Shown here piece after piece: positions 1 to 7,689 of a stretch of 64,000 nt of DNA; the first letter of the stretch is position 1, and each line of letters begins with the position of its first letter. A model generated the notes under the pieces. It was not told where the DNA came from. It did not search any database and was given only the letters and a program-made list of their open reading frames with translations. The stretch is from a virus. Made by a program: the position numbers and the translations under genes. The stretch is taken from IMG/VR virus record IMGVR_UViG_3300037189_012887, positions 1-64,000 of that record. One strand, given 5' to 3'.

Positions 1-22
1 AGGCCAACGCCTCGACCATGGG

Positions 23-51
23 TTGACAATGTGCCGAGAGTGGTGTATAAT
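23..51 (+). promoter_or_regulatory. sigma70-type promoter of the clamp-loader operon
   Basis: TTGACA at 23-28 and TATAAT at 46-51 are separated by 17 bases, a perfect consensus promoter. The predicted start is near 58, giving a leader of about 32 bases before the gp44 gene. Confidence 0.88.
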
Positions 52-63
52 ACCACTCTCGGC
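33..63. repeat. perfect inverted repeat around the -10 box
   Basis: GCCGAGAGTGGT (33-44) and ACCACTCTCGGC (52-63) form a perfect 12-bp inverted repeat whose 7-base centre contains the -10 box. It could be a repressor operator, or an upstream terminator overlapping the promoter. No T-run follows it, so an operator seems likelier. Confidence 0.7.
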
Positions 64-89
64 ATCCCCTTTATATCATGGAGTACATT

Positions 90-1028
90 ATGGACAAGGA
101 CTTTCTCTGGGTCGAGAAGTATCGACCACACGCGATCGCTGACACCATCCTTCCTGCCGAGCTCAAGACTACTTTCCAGCAGTTCGTAGATCAGCGCAAC
201 ATCCCCAACTTAATCCTATCTGGTAGCGCGGGCGTCGGCAAGACCACCGTGGCTCGAGCCATGCTTGAAGAGCTCGAGTGTGACTACATCGTAATCAACG
301 GGTCTATGAATGGCAACATCGATACCCTTCGAAACGAGATCCTTAACTTTGCCTCGTCTGTCTCACTGTCTGGAGGTCGCAAGTATGTTATTCTTGACGA
401 AGCTGACTATCTTAATGCCAATAGCACTCAGCCTGCTCTGCGTAACTTTATGGAAGAGTTCTCACGGAATTGTGGCTTCATCCTTACATGTAACTTTCGC
501 AATCGTATTATTGAGCCTCTCCATTCTCGTTGTTCTGTCATAGACTTCAAGATCGTTAAGGCAGACATCCCTAAGCTTGCCGGTCAGTTCTTCAAGCGCG
601 TCACCGGCATCCTCGAGAAGGAGGGCATCGAGTTCGACCAAGCGGTAGTCGCAGAGGTGATCAAGAAGCACTTCCCCGACTGGCGTCGCGTACTCAACGA
701 GCTTCAGCGCTACTCGGCCACCGGTCGCATTGACTCCGGCATCCTCAACAACATGATCGAGGTATCCATCAAGGACCTCGTTCTCATGATGAAGAATAAG
801 GAGTTCAGTAACATCCGTAAGTGGGTCGGTGAGAACTCCGACGTAGACCAGATCACTGTATTCCGTGGCCTGTACGACGCGTCAAGCACCATCCTCAAGG
901 CTCAGTCGGTTCCCGAGCTCATCCTTATCTTGGCTAAATACCAGTATCAGGCTGCCTTCGCCGCCGACCATGAGATCAACCTCATGGCCTGCCTGACCGA
1001 GCTCATGATGGAGCTCCAATTCGCATGA
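90..1028 (+). CDS. 44: sliding-clamp loader large subunit (T4 gp44-like AAA+ ATPase)
   Basis: AAA+ ATPase that, with gp62, loads the gp45 clamp on primer-template junctions. The sequence shows the RFC/gp44 opening VEKYRP, Walker A GSAGVGKT near residue 47, Walker B VILDEAD near residue 100, and the SRC motif (LHSRCS) near residue 147 that marks clamp-loader small-subunit ATPases. The start at 90 is chosen because GGAG at 80-83 precedes it by 6 bases; an ATG at 78 lacks a ribosome site. It overlaps the next gene by 4 bases. Codon use turns T-ending between about 340 and 560, unlike the flanks. Confidence 0.96.
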   Translation: MDKDFLWVEKYRPHAIADTILPAELKTTFQQFVDQRNIPNLILSGSAGVGKTTVARAMLEELECDYIVINGSMNGNIDTLRNEILNFASSVSLSGGRKYVILDEADYLNANSTQPALRNFMEEFSRNCGFILTCNFRNRIIEPLHSRCSVIDFKIVKADIPKLAGQFFKRVTGILEKEGIEFDQAVVAEVIKKHFPDWRRVLNELQRYSATGRIDSGILNNMIEVSIKDLVLMMKNKEFSNIRKWVGENSDVDQITVFRGLYDASSTILKAQSVPELILILAKYQYQAAFAADHEINLMACLTELMMELQFA

Positions 1029-1402
1029 ACCCGTTTGATGTAATCAAAGCCGTCGGCCAGACCAAGGAGAATCTGCTCACTGAAGACGTATCCGAGGGAT
1101 CCTACCCATCTTTCATGGTGAACCGTGGACTCTCATACTTCGTCGACTGTATCGCCTACGCCCAGGAAATGAACGTAAACCACCATCTAGATGGCCGTCT
1201 TCAATTCGACTATCTAATAAATACCATCAGAAAAGGCAAACGCTTCTCAAAGTGGCACAAACCGCAGCGGGACGTTGACTTTAAGCTCGTTCAAGAGTAC
1301 TTCGGATACAACACTCGGAACACCGAGGTTGCCCTAAGGATACTTACCAGAGAGCAGCTTGATGAGATAAAACAAAAACAAGAAAAGGGTGGTATTAAAT
1401 GA
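1025..1402 (+). CDS. 62: clamp loader small subunit (T4 gp62-like)
   Basis: Partner of gp44 in the T4 clamp loader, with no ATPase of its own. Recognised by the family pattern FMVN...LS followed by the RKGKRFSKW block (about residues 57-66), which matches the PRGKRYGKW region of T4 gp62, and by its place between gp44 and regA. At 125 residues it is shorter than the 187-residue T4 protein. It overlaps both neighbours by ATGA, so translation is probably coupled. Confidence 0.88.
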   Translation: MNPFDVIKAVGQTKENLLTEDVSEGSYPSFMVNRGLSYFVDCIAYAQEMNVNHHLDGRLQFDYLINTIRKGKRFSKWHKPQRDVDFKLVQEYFGYNTRNTEVALRILTREQLDEIKQKQEKGGIK

Positions 1403-1797
1403 ACCTCGTCGATACTCTGGTCGAGATTAAGATAGGAGAAGAAGAAGACTTCCTGAAGATTAAAGAGACTCTGACCAGGATCGGCGTCGCTTCACGTAAG
1501 GAAAAGAAGCTCTATCAGTCTTGTCATATCCTACACAAGCAGGGTAAGTACTACATCGTCCACTTCAAAGAGCTCTTCGCGCTCGACGGTAAGCCTACTA
1601 ACTTCTCAGACGAGGACAAGGGCAGGAGGAACGTCATCGTGTCACTCCTAGAGCAGTGGGACCTAGCCAAGGTAGTCGACCCCGACGTCATAGCAGACCC
1701 TCGTGCCCCTATGAGTCAGATCAAGATCCTACCTCACAAGGAAAAGAATGAGTGGGAGCTGGTAGCTAAATATAACATCGGTAGAAAGAAAGTTTAA
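1399..1797 (+). CDS. regA: RegA translational repressor
   Basis: RNA-binding repressor that blocks ribosome access on early mRNAs. The product (132 residues; T4 RegA has 122) matches T4 RegA closely over the first 60 residues: KETLTR, LYQSCHILHKQGKYYIVHFKE, and near the end WELVAKYNIG. It is the third gene of the 44-62-regA operon, coupled to gp62 by an ATGA overlap, as in T4. Confidence 0.96.
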   Translation: MNLVDTLVEIKIGEEEDFLKIKETLTRIGVASRKEKKLYQSCHILHKQGKYYIVHFKELFALDGKPTNFSDEDKGRRNVIVSLLEQWDLAKVVDPDVIADPRAPMSQIKILPHKEKNEWELVAKYNIGRKKV

Positions 1798-1813
1798 TAG
1801 TGGAGTCTATATC

Positions 1814-2011
1814 ATGCAGAGTCCTCCGGACTATGAAGAACCTCCGGTAAACACCGAGAGCGTGAATAAGCCATATCGCGAACAGCGATTAGAACTATGT
1901 AGATCATGTGAGAACTATAACAGCACGTTCAAGACGTGCAGCCTCTGCGGCTGCTTTATGCCTCTGAAGAGCTGGCTTAAGTTCTCAATCTGCCCAGCAG
2001 GGAAGTGGTAA
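1814..2011 (+). CDS. small cysteine-rich phage protein
   Basis: A 65-residue protein of unknown function. The C-terminal half has CRSC, CSLCGC and CPAGKW blocks, enough cysteines for a zinc ribbon. Small proteins of this CxxC...CxxCxCFM...CPxGKW type occur in T4-like phages. It follows regA by 16 bases and overlaps the next start by one base (TAATG). Confidence 0.8.
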   Translation: MQSPPDYEEPPVNTESVNKPYREQRLELCRSCENYNSTFKTCSLCGCFMPLKSWLKFSICPAGKW

Positions 2012-2370
2012 TGTTTAAGATATTTGGATATAAGAAGAAGACACCGGCGGAACAGAAGCTCGCAGATCTTACGGAGATCTTGTTCCCTAAGCCTAAGGTT
2101 CAGATCGGAGCAGACGGCTCTAAGTACCATATCGAGTACTCATTGGACTACAACCTAGAAGGCGCGCTGACGGACCTCGAGATGGGCCACAACGACGCCG
2201 TAGTCCAGAAGACTCTTAGAGAGATATGTAAGTCTCTCGGTAAAGCTCGTAGGCTACTACAGCCTAGAGAAGACGTCGACGAGGACATCACGTTCTTCAT
2301 CGTCGACACACCTGAGGTCTCCGATGAGAGTCCGACGGATCGCGTAGAGGCCCGAGAGGAAGGCTTCTAA
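2011..2370 (+). CDS. hypothetical protein, last gene of the clamp-loader operon
   Basis: A 119-residue basic-then-acidic protein with no motif I recognise. The ATG at 2011 is chosen over an in-frame GTG at 2005 because GGGAAG lies 6-7 bases upstream of it. The TAATG overlap with the preceding stop suggests coupling. Confidence 0.75.
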   Translation: MFKIFGYKKKTPAEQKLADLTEILFPKPKVQIGADGSKYHIEYSLDYNLEGALTDLEMGHNDAVVQKTLREICKSLGKARRLLQPREDVDEDITFFIVDTPEVSDESPTDRVEAREEGF

Positions 2371-2380
2371 TTCTTATCAT

Positions 2381-2388
2381 CATAAATA
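2381..2388 (+). promoter_or_regulatory. late promoter, CATAAATA
   Basis: One mismatch to the T4 late -10 element TATAAATA, about 75 bases upstream of the transglycosylase gene, which is a typical late product. Confidence 0.5.
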
Positions 2389-2461
2389 GTAAATCGCACT
2401 GTATCCTTTGGTGCGAAGTAAGGTATTGGCAGAACCGATGCCCCAACCCTAAGGAGAATAA

Positions 2462-2920
2462 ATGAAGATAGCAGCAATTGCAGCCGCTGCATTGCTATCG
2501 ATGCCGACGATGACCATCGACAACGACTACGTACCGATGGTGTCAATTGGAAGGGCCCACGCCCAAGAATCAATCCAAGAAATGGTATCGAGAAAGGCGG
2601 CTGACCATGGTGTGCCTGAGAGATTCGCGCACGCAGTGGTCAAAGTAGAGTCTAACTATGACCCTAAATTGAGAGGCTCTCATGGTGAATATGGACTCGG
2701 TCAAATCAAGTGCTCAACGGCACGAGATGTGGGATTCACCGGTAAGTGCCAAGAGCTCGCAATGCCTGAGATCAACCTCGAGTACAGTATGAGGTATCTC
2801 AGTGAAGCTTTAAAGGTAGCAGACGGCAACCTCTGCGGCGCTTCCACAGTCTACAATGCTGGCATAAATCATAAGCCTACCAAGTCCCAGTATTGTAGGA
2901 TGGTGCTCAGTCAAATGTAG
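2462..2920 (+). CDS. secreted lytic transglycosylase (SLT/lysozyme-like)
   Basis: A 152-residue protein with an N-terminal signal peptide (hydrophobic AAIAAAALLSM, later AHAQE cleavage-like site near residue 35). It has the goose-lysozyme/SLT hallmarks: catalytic glutamate in VKVESNYDP (about residue 60), the GLGQIK motif (about 78) and YNAG (about 131). It should cleave the glycan backbone of peptidoglycan in the periplasm, at entry or lysis. AAGGAG lies 7 bases before the ATG. A strong terminator follows. Confidence 0.88.
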   Translation: MKIAAIAAAALLSMPTMTIDNDYVPMVSIGRAHAQESIQEMVSRKAADHGVPERFAHAVVKVESNYDPKLRGSHGEYGLGQIKCSTARDVGFTGKCQELAMPEINLEYSMRYLSEALKVADGNLCGASTVYNAGINHKPTKSQYCRMVLSQM

Positions 2921-2933
2921 CACATATAAAGAG

Positions 2934-2962
2934 AAAAGGAGGGGAACATCCCCTCCTTTTTT
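2934..2962. terminator. bidirectional intrinsic terminator
   Basis: A 12-bp perfect stem, AAAAGGAGGGGA (2934-2945) with TCCCCTCCTTTT (2949-2960), has a 3-base loop and A/T runs on both sides. It separates two convergent genes; the stop of the minus-strand gene lies in the T-run. Confidence 0.93.
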
Positions 2963-3443
2963 ATGTTCTAGCTTTTTCCATCTTACCGAGAGTGATGACC
3001 AGACGGTTGTCTCTCTCGTCTTTGTATGGCTTTAGGTCTAGGTCTTTCGGCACGCTCGTGAGCTTCTCGTGACCTTCTAGCTTGATGTACCTGTCGATGA
3101 ACCTGCTGTACTTTTCCCAGTTGATCCCTGCCTGTACTACCGCGTCGTGCTCTACTGCAGTCGCGATGAGGTGGGCTTCTTGGTACTTTAGTCCGAAACC
3201 GTCGATTAAAGCCTTCTCAACTTTCTCGTGCATCTCGATGAACTTCTGTATGTCCTTGCCGTTCGGCATCTTGAAGTTGGCGTGTCTGTCGAAGTAGACC
3301 GTGCTTCCGTCTCTTGAGTATCCCCCGACATACGGTACGTCGAACGTCTTGACTACCCTGTATGGTCTATTGAACAGTCTCTTGAACTTCGGGTCTGTGA
3401 GGTACTTGAACTCACTAAAGGACAGCTTTCTTGGAAGCTTCAT
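2961..3443 (-). CDS. conserved phage protein with HExxE-type motif
   Basis: A 160-residue protein. The central part has MHEKVEKAL followed 16 residues later by AHLIATAVEHD, a histidine/glutamate spacing seen in a family of small putative metal-binding phage and bacterial proteins; activity is unproven. The start at 3443 is set by AAGGAG 5 bases upstream; a longer reading frame would overlap the upstream gene. Confidence 0.78.
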   Translation of the reverse strand: MKLPRKLSFSEFKYLTDPKFKRLFNRPYRVVKTFDVPYVGGYSRDGSTVYFDRHANFKMPNGKDIQKFIEMHEKVEKALIDGFGLKYQEAHLIATAVEHDAVVQAGINWEKYSRFIDRYIKLEGHEKLTSVPKDLDLKPYKDERDNRLVITLGKMEKART

Positions 3444-3445
3444 GA

Positions 3446-4126
3446 TTACTCCTTCTTGAAAAGCTCGTTGAGCTCCTCTAGGGTATTGACGGACGCGTCT
3501 GATCTGCATAGATCTAGATATTTATCCTTGTCCGTGCTCCATGTATCCCCGTCCCACCACTCAAATCCTGGAAAGCCAGCCTTATACAGGGAGCTCTCGT
3601 CGTATCCAGGACCGAAGTAGATGTGCTCACATCCGAGGTCTTTGGCGAACTGGATCTCGAAGTCTACTATCTTGCGTCCGAGCGACAGCTTAGGCTCAGC
3701 GTAGTCCCAAGCTGTGAACTGGCTCTCTACTCCGCCGTCGTACTCGATGAACTTGGTAAACGCTACCATGACGCCGTCTTTCTTGATGGCGACTAGGGAT
3801 GCCCTGTCGAGGTCGCAGTAGAGGTCGAAGTGTGGTGTGAAGCCTCTTGCCTCAAGGAACGCCGCATAGACACGATCCACCTCTGGAGTCTTCTCCATGG
3901 TGAGTATGTATTCGACAGTGTGTCCCTTGATAGGCTTTGGATTCTTGACGAAAGCGTCGACCCTGATGCGGGTCAGACGGGACTGCAACCACTTTCCGTC
4001 GTAGATAGACCAACCGTTATCGAGCGCCACGCTCTCAGGCGTGTCGCCAAGCTCCAAGCTGAGTTTAACCAGCTGGAGATCGAACGTGTCTTGTCTCCCG
4101 AAGAAGTGGTTTATCTTGGTCTTCAT
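3446..4126 (-). CDS. GNAT-fold acyltransferase-like protein (ATE1-like C-terminal half)
   Basis: A 226-residue protein. The segment from about 105 to 190 (LSLGRKIVDFEIQFAKDLG, then HIYFGPGYDESSLYKAGF) resembles the C-terminal GNAT domain of arginyl/leucyl-tRNA-protein transferases, where LSLG is followed by a helix and a YxGY-like strand. Substrate cannot be told from sequence. It overlaps the upstream GNAT gene by 62 bases. A GAAGGA site sits close to the ATG. Confidence 0.7.
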   Translation of the reverse strand: MKTKINHFFGRQDTFDLQLVKLSLELGDTPESVALDNGWSIYDGKWLQSRLTRIRVDAFVKNPKPIKGHTVEYILTMEKTPEVDRVYAAFLEARGFTPHFDLYCDLDRASLVAIKKDGVMVAFTKFIEYDGGVESQFTAWDYAEPKLSLGRKIVDFEIQFAKDLGCEHIYFGPGYDESSLYKAGFPGFEWWDGDTWSTDKDKYLDLCRSDASVNTLEELNELFKKE

Positions 4127-4541
4127 GTTCCTTCAGCATATACAATGCTGACCTCCCGTCCTCGTAAAAGTTGTCTACCGTCTCAACGATCTTAAATCCG
4201 CATGACTCATAAAGAGATATGGCCGATTGGTTGTCTGATGAGACGTGGAGGGAGTAGATCGAATTCTCAGTGGAAATGAATTTATCAAGTAGCAGTCGTG
4301 AATATCCCTTACGTCTACTATATTTATTCACTGCCAGACTGTATAGGTAGCAGTTTCCAGAAATATTATCATAATTAAAATACCAAACCGCATAGGCGAC
4401 GACTTCTCCATCGACTTCTAGCACGTAGGTCTCTGGGCTCTCGTCCAGCAGTTCCTCGGTAATGAAGTCGGTGGAGAAGCTGGAGTACTCTATCTCGAGT
4501 ATCTTGGGATAGTCCTCCCTCGTCGCCCTGCGAACTATCAT
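4065..4541 (-). CDS. GNAT acetyltransferase, RimI-like
   Basis: A 158-residue N-acetyltransferase. It shows the GNAT core: VAYAVWYF strand, LYSLAVNKYSRRKGYSRLLL as motif A with the R/K-x-x-G-x-[GS] acetyl-CoA loop (about residues 67-86), and the SAISLYESCGF motif B. The middle of the gene is clearly more AT-rich than its neighbours. Coupled to the upstream gene by an ATGA overlap. Confidence 0.85.
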   Translation of the reverse strand: MIVRRATREDYPKILEIEYSSFSTDFITEELLDESPETYVLEVDGEVVAYAVWYFNYDNISGNCYLYSLAVNKYSRRKGYSRLLLDKFISTENSIYSLHVSSDNQSAISLYESCGFKIVETVDNFYEDGRSALYMLKEHEDQDKPLLRETRHVRSPAG

Positions 4542-5407
4542 CTAAACTTGCTCTCCATAGCCTCTCTGAACTTGCTGGCGCGGTCGTACTGGTGTACGAT
4601 AGAGAACGGCGACCCTGCTTGCCCTACCACTAAGCCTAGCTCGTCGAGCTCTGGGTCTGGACACACCATGTTGTCCCTGACGCTCTTCTCGGTGATGTAG
4701 CCCCTGACGAAGTGCTGGCCTATCTCACCCGAGCCTTCCCTGATGGCGTGGGTAGACGTTCCTAGGTGGCATACGAAGCCTGTATTGGTATCTTGGAACG
4801 AAGTCTTGCTGATGAAGGCATCGAGAGACAGCACTAGGTTCATCGCAGACTGGTCAGCGATACCGTTGGGTCCGTACTGGAGGATTGGAGCCTTGCACAG
4901 CATGTAGGAGGCCCAGAGAAGGTCGGCCACGGCGTCCCTCTTACCTCCTATGACTCCACAGCAGTAGACAGGAGTGTCGAGCATGCGGTTGAGGCTGTCG
5001 CGACCAAACATCTGGAGCATGTTGTTCTTGCTCCACGGCTCGTCTCGGTACTTGAAGTTCTCGGCTCCGACTACTAGGTCTCTGTTGAAGACGCTGAGCC
5101 ACTTCATAGGATCTGTCTGGAAGACCACGTCCCTGACGTCCGTGAACACTACGCGCTCGACGTCTTCCATCCCATATAAGATCTCGGCGATCTGAGCAAA
5201 GCGCTGGACGTGAACTGCCTGCCCTTCTATACTGGCACGCACCACCTCAAAGCCGTTCTCTTTGATCTTGGCAATCGTATCGTCGCTGGCCCTGTAGACC
5301 ACCAACACCTTCCTGCCAGTGAACCCACACCTGTTTACGGAGTTGATCCACATCTTCATCTGGTCATATTCATAGTTATCGACAGCGCCGATTATCAAGT
5401 CAGTCAT
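4538..5407 (-). CDS. glycosyltransferase-like protein (GT-A type)
   Basis: A 289-residue protein with ERVVFTDVRDVVFQTDP near residue 90, which fits the DxD metal/nucleotide-sugar site of GT-A glycosyltransferases. IADQSAMN near residue 185 and the overall layout agree with sugar transferases that act on surface glycans. The start at 5407 follows GGAG by 6 bases; an ATG at 5419 is part of the ribosome site. First gene of a three-gene coupled group. Confidence 0.72.
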   Translation of the reverse strand: MTDLIIGAVDNYEYDQMKMWINSVNRCGFTGRKVLVVYRASDDTIAKIKENGFEVVRASIEGQAVHVQRFAQIAEILYGMEDVERVVFTDVRDVVFQTDPMKWLSVFNRDLVVGAENFKYRDEPWSKNNMLQMFGRDSLNRMLDTPVYCCGVIGGKRDAVADLLWASYMLCKAPILQYGPNGIADQSAMNLVLSLDAFISKTSFQDTNTGFVCHLGTSTHAIREGSGEIGQHFVRGYITEKSVRDNMVCPDPELDELGLVVGQAGSPFSIVHQYDRASKFREAMESKFR

Positions 5408-5426
5408 CGTGTTCTCCATAAAGCAA

Positions 5427-5456
5427 GGGGGTCCATACTTTTATATATGGACCCCC
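5427..5456. terminator. stem-loop terminator
   Basis: GGGGGTCCATA (5427-5437) pairs perfectly with TATGGACCCCC (5446-5456) around an 8-base loop. It lies between tRNA-Ser and the glycosyltransferase gene, so it could end upstream transcription or act as a processing site. It lacks a long T-run. Confidence 0.6.
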
Positions 5457-5461
5457 GTAAT

Positions 5462-5549
5462 TGGCGGAGCGTATAGGAGTTGAACCTATTCTACCCTTGC
5501 GGGTAGTACGGTTTAGCAAACCGCTGCATTACCGTCCTGCCCACGCTCC
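5462..5549 (-). tRNA. tRNA-Ser(GCT)
   Basis: Full cloverleaf with GGAGCG acceptor, long variable arm, GCT anticodon (complement at 5515-5517), G73 and encoded CCA. Confidence 0.93.
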
Positions 5550-5557
5550 TTAGGTTA

Positions 5558-6223
5558 TCAGAACGAGAACTTGTAGCCTACGAGGACGCCGTCGTCCGTA
5601 GCGCCGAAGTCCTTGTCATAGCTGCGATAGACCTTGGCGTACACCGAGTGTGCGTCAGAGATCTTGTAGGTCACGCCGGTACCGATCTGGTGCGACTCAA
5701 ATCCTTTCGACGAATCGAAGGAGTCGCGGTAGCGGTACTGTACTGCGTTCCAAGTAAGGTTAGACGAGAGCTTGACGTCTGCGCCGAGACGGCCGACGTA
5801 GTAGCTGTACTCGTCGCCTGGAACCCAGCGTTCACCCACGCCGACCGAACCCTTGAGGTCGACCGAAGAGGTGACTGGAAGCTTGTAGCCGATCGAGCCC
5901 TCGACCGAGTCCTTCTCACCTGAAGCTACGGTGTCCTGACGCTGTACCTGACCAGCGATGAACGCGCCGCCGCCGAGCTGGTGCTCGACACCGAGTGTGT
6001 ATGCAGTCTTGTTACGGTCGTTAGTACCTGCATCTACCTCGACGCCGACGTCTGCAGACACAGATGTCGTAGGTGCCGATGGAGCTGGAGCAGCGACGGG
6101 GGCGACCTGAGCAGCTACTGCTGCAGGGTGCTTAGCGACGTGCTTCTTCTTTAGTGGGAGGTCCGTTGCATAAGCCGACGAAGCCACGGTAAGCGCTGCG
6201 AGCGCGATGATGAGTTTCTTCAT
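5558..6223 (-). CDS. outer-membrane beta-barrel (porin-like) protein
   Basis: A 221-residue protein with a clear signal peptide (MKKLIIALAALTVASSAYA), an Ala/Pro-rich linker (residues 30-55), then about 160 residues of alternating hydrophobic strands and aromatic girdle residues, ending in YKFSF with the terminal phenylalanine that BAM needs. This is the pattern of small alphaproteobacterial barrels. A phage could use it to change the host surface, for example to block superinfection. AAGGAGA precedes the ATG. It sits between two tRNA genes, in the late-strand region. Confidence 0.82.
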   Translation of the reverse strand: MKKLIIALAALTVASSAYATDLPLKKKHVAKHPAAVAAQVAPVAAPAPSAPTTSVSADVGVEVDAGTNDRNKTAYTLGVEHQLGGGAFIAGQVQRQDTVASGEKDSVEGSIGYKLPVTSSVDLKGSVGVGERWVPGDEYSYYVGRLGADVKLSSNLTWNAVQYRYRDSFDSSKGFESHQIGTGVTYKISDAHSVYAKVYRSYDKDFGATDDGVLVGYKFSF

Positions 6224-6243
6224 TTAGTCTCTCCTTGTTGAAT

Positions 6244-6321
6244 TGGTGCCCCATCTCAGATTCGAACTGAGAACCTCTAGATTCTAAGTCTAGCACCTCT
6301 AACCAGTTGGGCTAATGGGGC
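6244..6321 (-). tRNA. tRNA-Leu(TAG)-like, with a short variable loop
   Basis: Acceptor GCCCCAT/ATGGGGC, A73 and CCA are perfect, and the anticodon stem CTAGA/TCTAG carries loop CTTAGAA (anticodon TAG). The variable region is only 5 bases, unlike class II bacterial leucine tRNAs, and the D stem has mismatches. Identity is by anticodon only. Confidence 0.75.
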
Positions 6322-6355
6322 ATTATATTTACTATACTATATATTGCAGTTGTTG

Positions 6356-7417
6356 TCAATGGTATTTCATACTATAATCAGCCATGATGTGCGAGGGGAA
6401 GACTCCTCCTTGCTTATTTCTGATGTTTATCTTGAGTGACATCTTGGGTGTATCTACGTAGATGTCGACACGCTTAGCGGTACCGATTGGGTACCTGACT
6501 TTCACGCTGTTGATCGTCGTCGCTTCATCGAGAAACTTAGACGTTACGGGAAACTGGTGGACTACCTTTCCGGTCTTATGCACGAGATGGAAGCCGTAGC
6601 CGATACCTGACTTGAGAAAGTTTGATAGGATTCTCTTATCTATGTGTTGAGTGACGTCGACCATCTGCTCGTTACTTACTCCTCCGTACGCGTTGAACAC
6701 CGAGCAGAACTTGACATTGTCGATCCCAAACATATTTAAGAAAGTAAGACCGTTGACGTTCTTTATAGAGCCAGACTTTATCTCGTCCTGTGTTAGTATG
6801 CTCGCGACGCCGATGTTGAAGAACGTAACCGTGCCGCCAAACTTGGCACTGATGAATATCTTCTTTGAAGTGGTGGTGACAGTGACGTCGGTCACCGTCT
6901 GACCTATGTCTCCCGGAGGTCCACCGATGTACGGCTGACTTCCCATGAAGGTAAGAGGTCGACGCTGATTTAGTGCGCCTTCTGCTTTGACACCGCCTGT
7001 CAGTATCTTTAGAGTCGGCGAGCTGTTGAGACCATACATGGAGACGAAGTCGGATACAAACTGAGGGTTCTCAAACTTGGCGCTGAGACCTTCTTGGTCA
7101 AATAAGACTAGGTCCCTTACTATCTCTCCCTCGAACCCAATGCCCCTGTTACCTGCACCGGCATTTCCTCTGCTGCCGTTTCCGAAGTCAATAGAGAGTC
7201 CGGGAGCGTGCGATCTCATCTCAGCTAGAGTCACCTTGCTCGAGAAAGACCTCAAGACTTTGACCTTGTTAGGTGAGTTTCTGTCTATGGCCATGGGGTC
7301 TTTGACCGCTGGAACCTTAGCTGTCAAGAAGACGTAGAGGGCGTTGAGAGCCGTGAAGGTCCTAAGATTGGCTTTACCTATCTCTTCAGCAGACTTAGGG
7401 ACAAAGTTGTACGCCAT
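6356..7417 (-). CDS. hypothetical late protein
   Basis: A 353-residue protein I do not recognise. It has a Gly/Asn-rich patch (about residues 80-95: FGNGSRGNAGAGNRGIGF), beta-rich spacing afterwards and no signal peptide or membrane segment. GGAG lies 9 bases before the ATG and a late-type -10 element lies 24 bases upstream, so it is probably expressed late. A virion or DNA-processing role is possible; nothing in the sequence decides. Confidence 0.78.
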   Translation of the reverse strand: MAYNFVPKSAEEIGKANLRTFTALNALYVFLTAKVPAVKDPMAIDRNSPNKVKVLRSFSSKVTLAEMRSHAPGLSIDFGNGSRGNAGAGNRGIGFEGEIVRDLVLFDQEGLSAKFENPQFVSDFVSMYGLNSSPTLKILTGGVKAEGALNQRRPLTFMGSQPYIGGPPGDIGQTVTDVTVTTTSKKIFISAKFGGTVTFFNIGVASILTQDEIKSGSIKNVNGLTFLNMFGIDNVKFCSVFNAYGGVSNEQMVDVTQHIDKRILSNFLKSGIGYGFHLVHKTGKVVHQFPVTSKFLDEATTINSVKVRYPIGTAKRVDIYVDTPKMSLKINIRNKQGGVFPSHIMADYSMKYH

Positions 7418-7440
7418 AAAGAAGTTCTCCGTTTATGGTG

Positions 7441-7448
7441 TATTTATT
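7441..7448 (-). promoter_or_regulatory. late promoter, AATAAATA
   Basis: One mismatch from the T4 late consensus, 24 bases upstream of the 353-codon gene. It touches the CCA end of tRNA-Gln. Confidence 0.5.
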
Positions 7449-7523
7449 GGCTGGGGATCAAGGGCTCGAACCTCGGACATCCAGATTCAGAGTCTGGCGT
7501 TCTACCAACTGAACTAATCCCCA
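7448..7523 (-). tRNA. tRNA-Gln(CTG)
   Basis: Acceptor TGGGGAT/ATCCCCA, loop CTCTGAA (anticodon CTG), G73 as expected for glutamine, and encoded CCA. Confidence 0.93.
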
Positions 7524-7524
7524 A

Positions 7525-7599
7525 TGGTGCTGACAGACAGGATCGAACTGTCGACCTCATCATTACCAATGATGTGCACTACCACTGTGCTATGTCAGC
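7525..7599 (-). tRNA. tRNA-Thr(GGT)
   Basis: Acceptor GCTGACA/TGTCAGC, anticodon stem CATCA/TGATG with loop TTGGTAA (GGT), A73 and CCA. Confidence 0.93.
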
Positions 7600-7612
7600 T
7601 CTAATCTATATA

Positions 7613-7689
7613 TGGTGCGACCGAGAGGACTCGAACCTCCAACGCCTAGCACCTCAAGCTAGTGTCTCTACCAGTTGGACTACGGTCGC
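7613..7689 (-). tRNA. tRNA-Leu(GAG)-like, with a short variable loop
   Basis: Acceptor GCGACCG/CGGTCGC, anticodon stem CTAGC/GCTAG and loop TTGAGGT give anticodon GAG. The variable region is 5 bases, so it lacks the long arm of normal leucine tRNAs. The stop codon of the GIY-YIG gene overlaps its 5' end by 10 bases. Confidence 0.8.

Noticed and set aside
5648-5923. Open frames opposite the outer-membrane protein gene
   Set aside because: They are antisense shadows of a gene with clear signal peptide and strand pattern, and have no ribosome sites.
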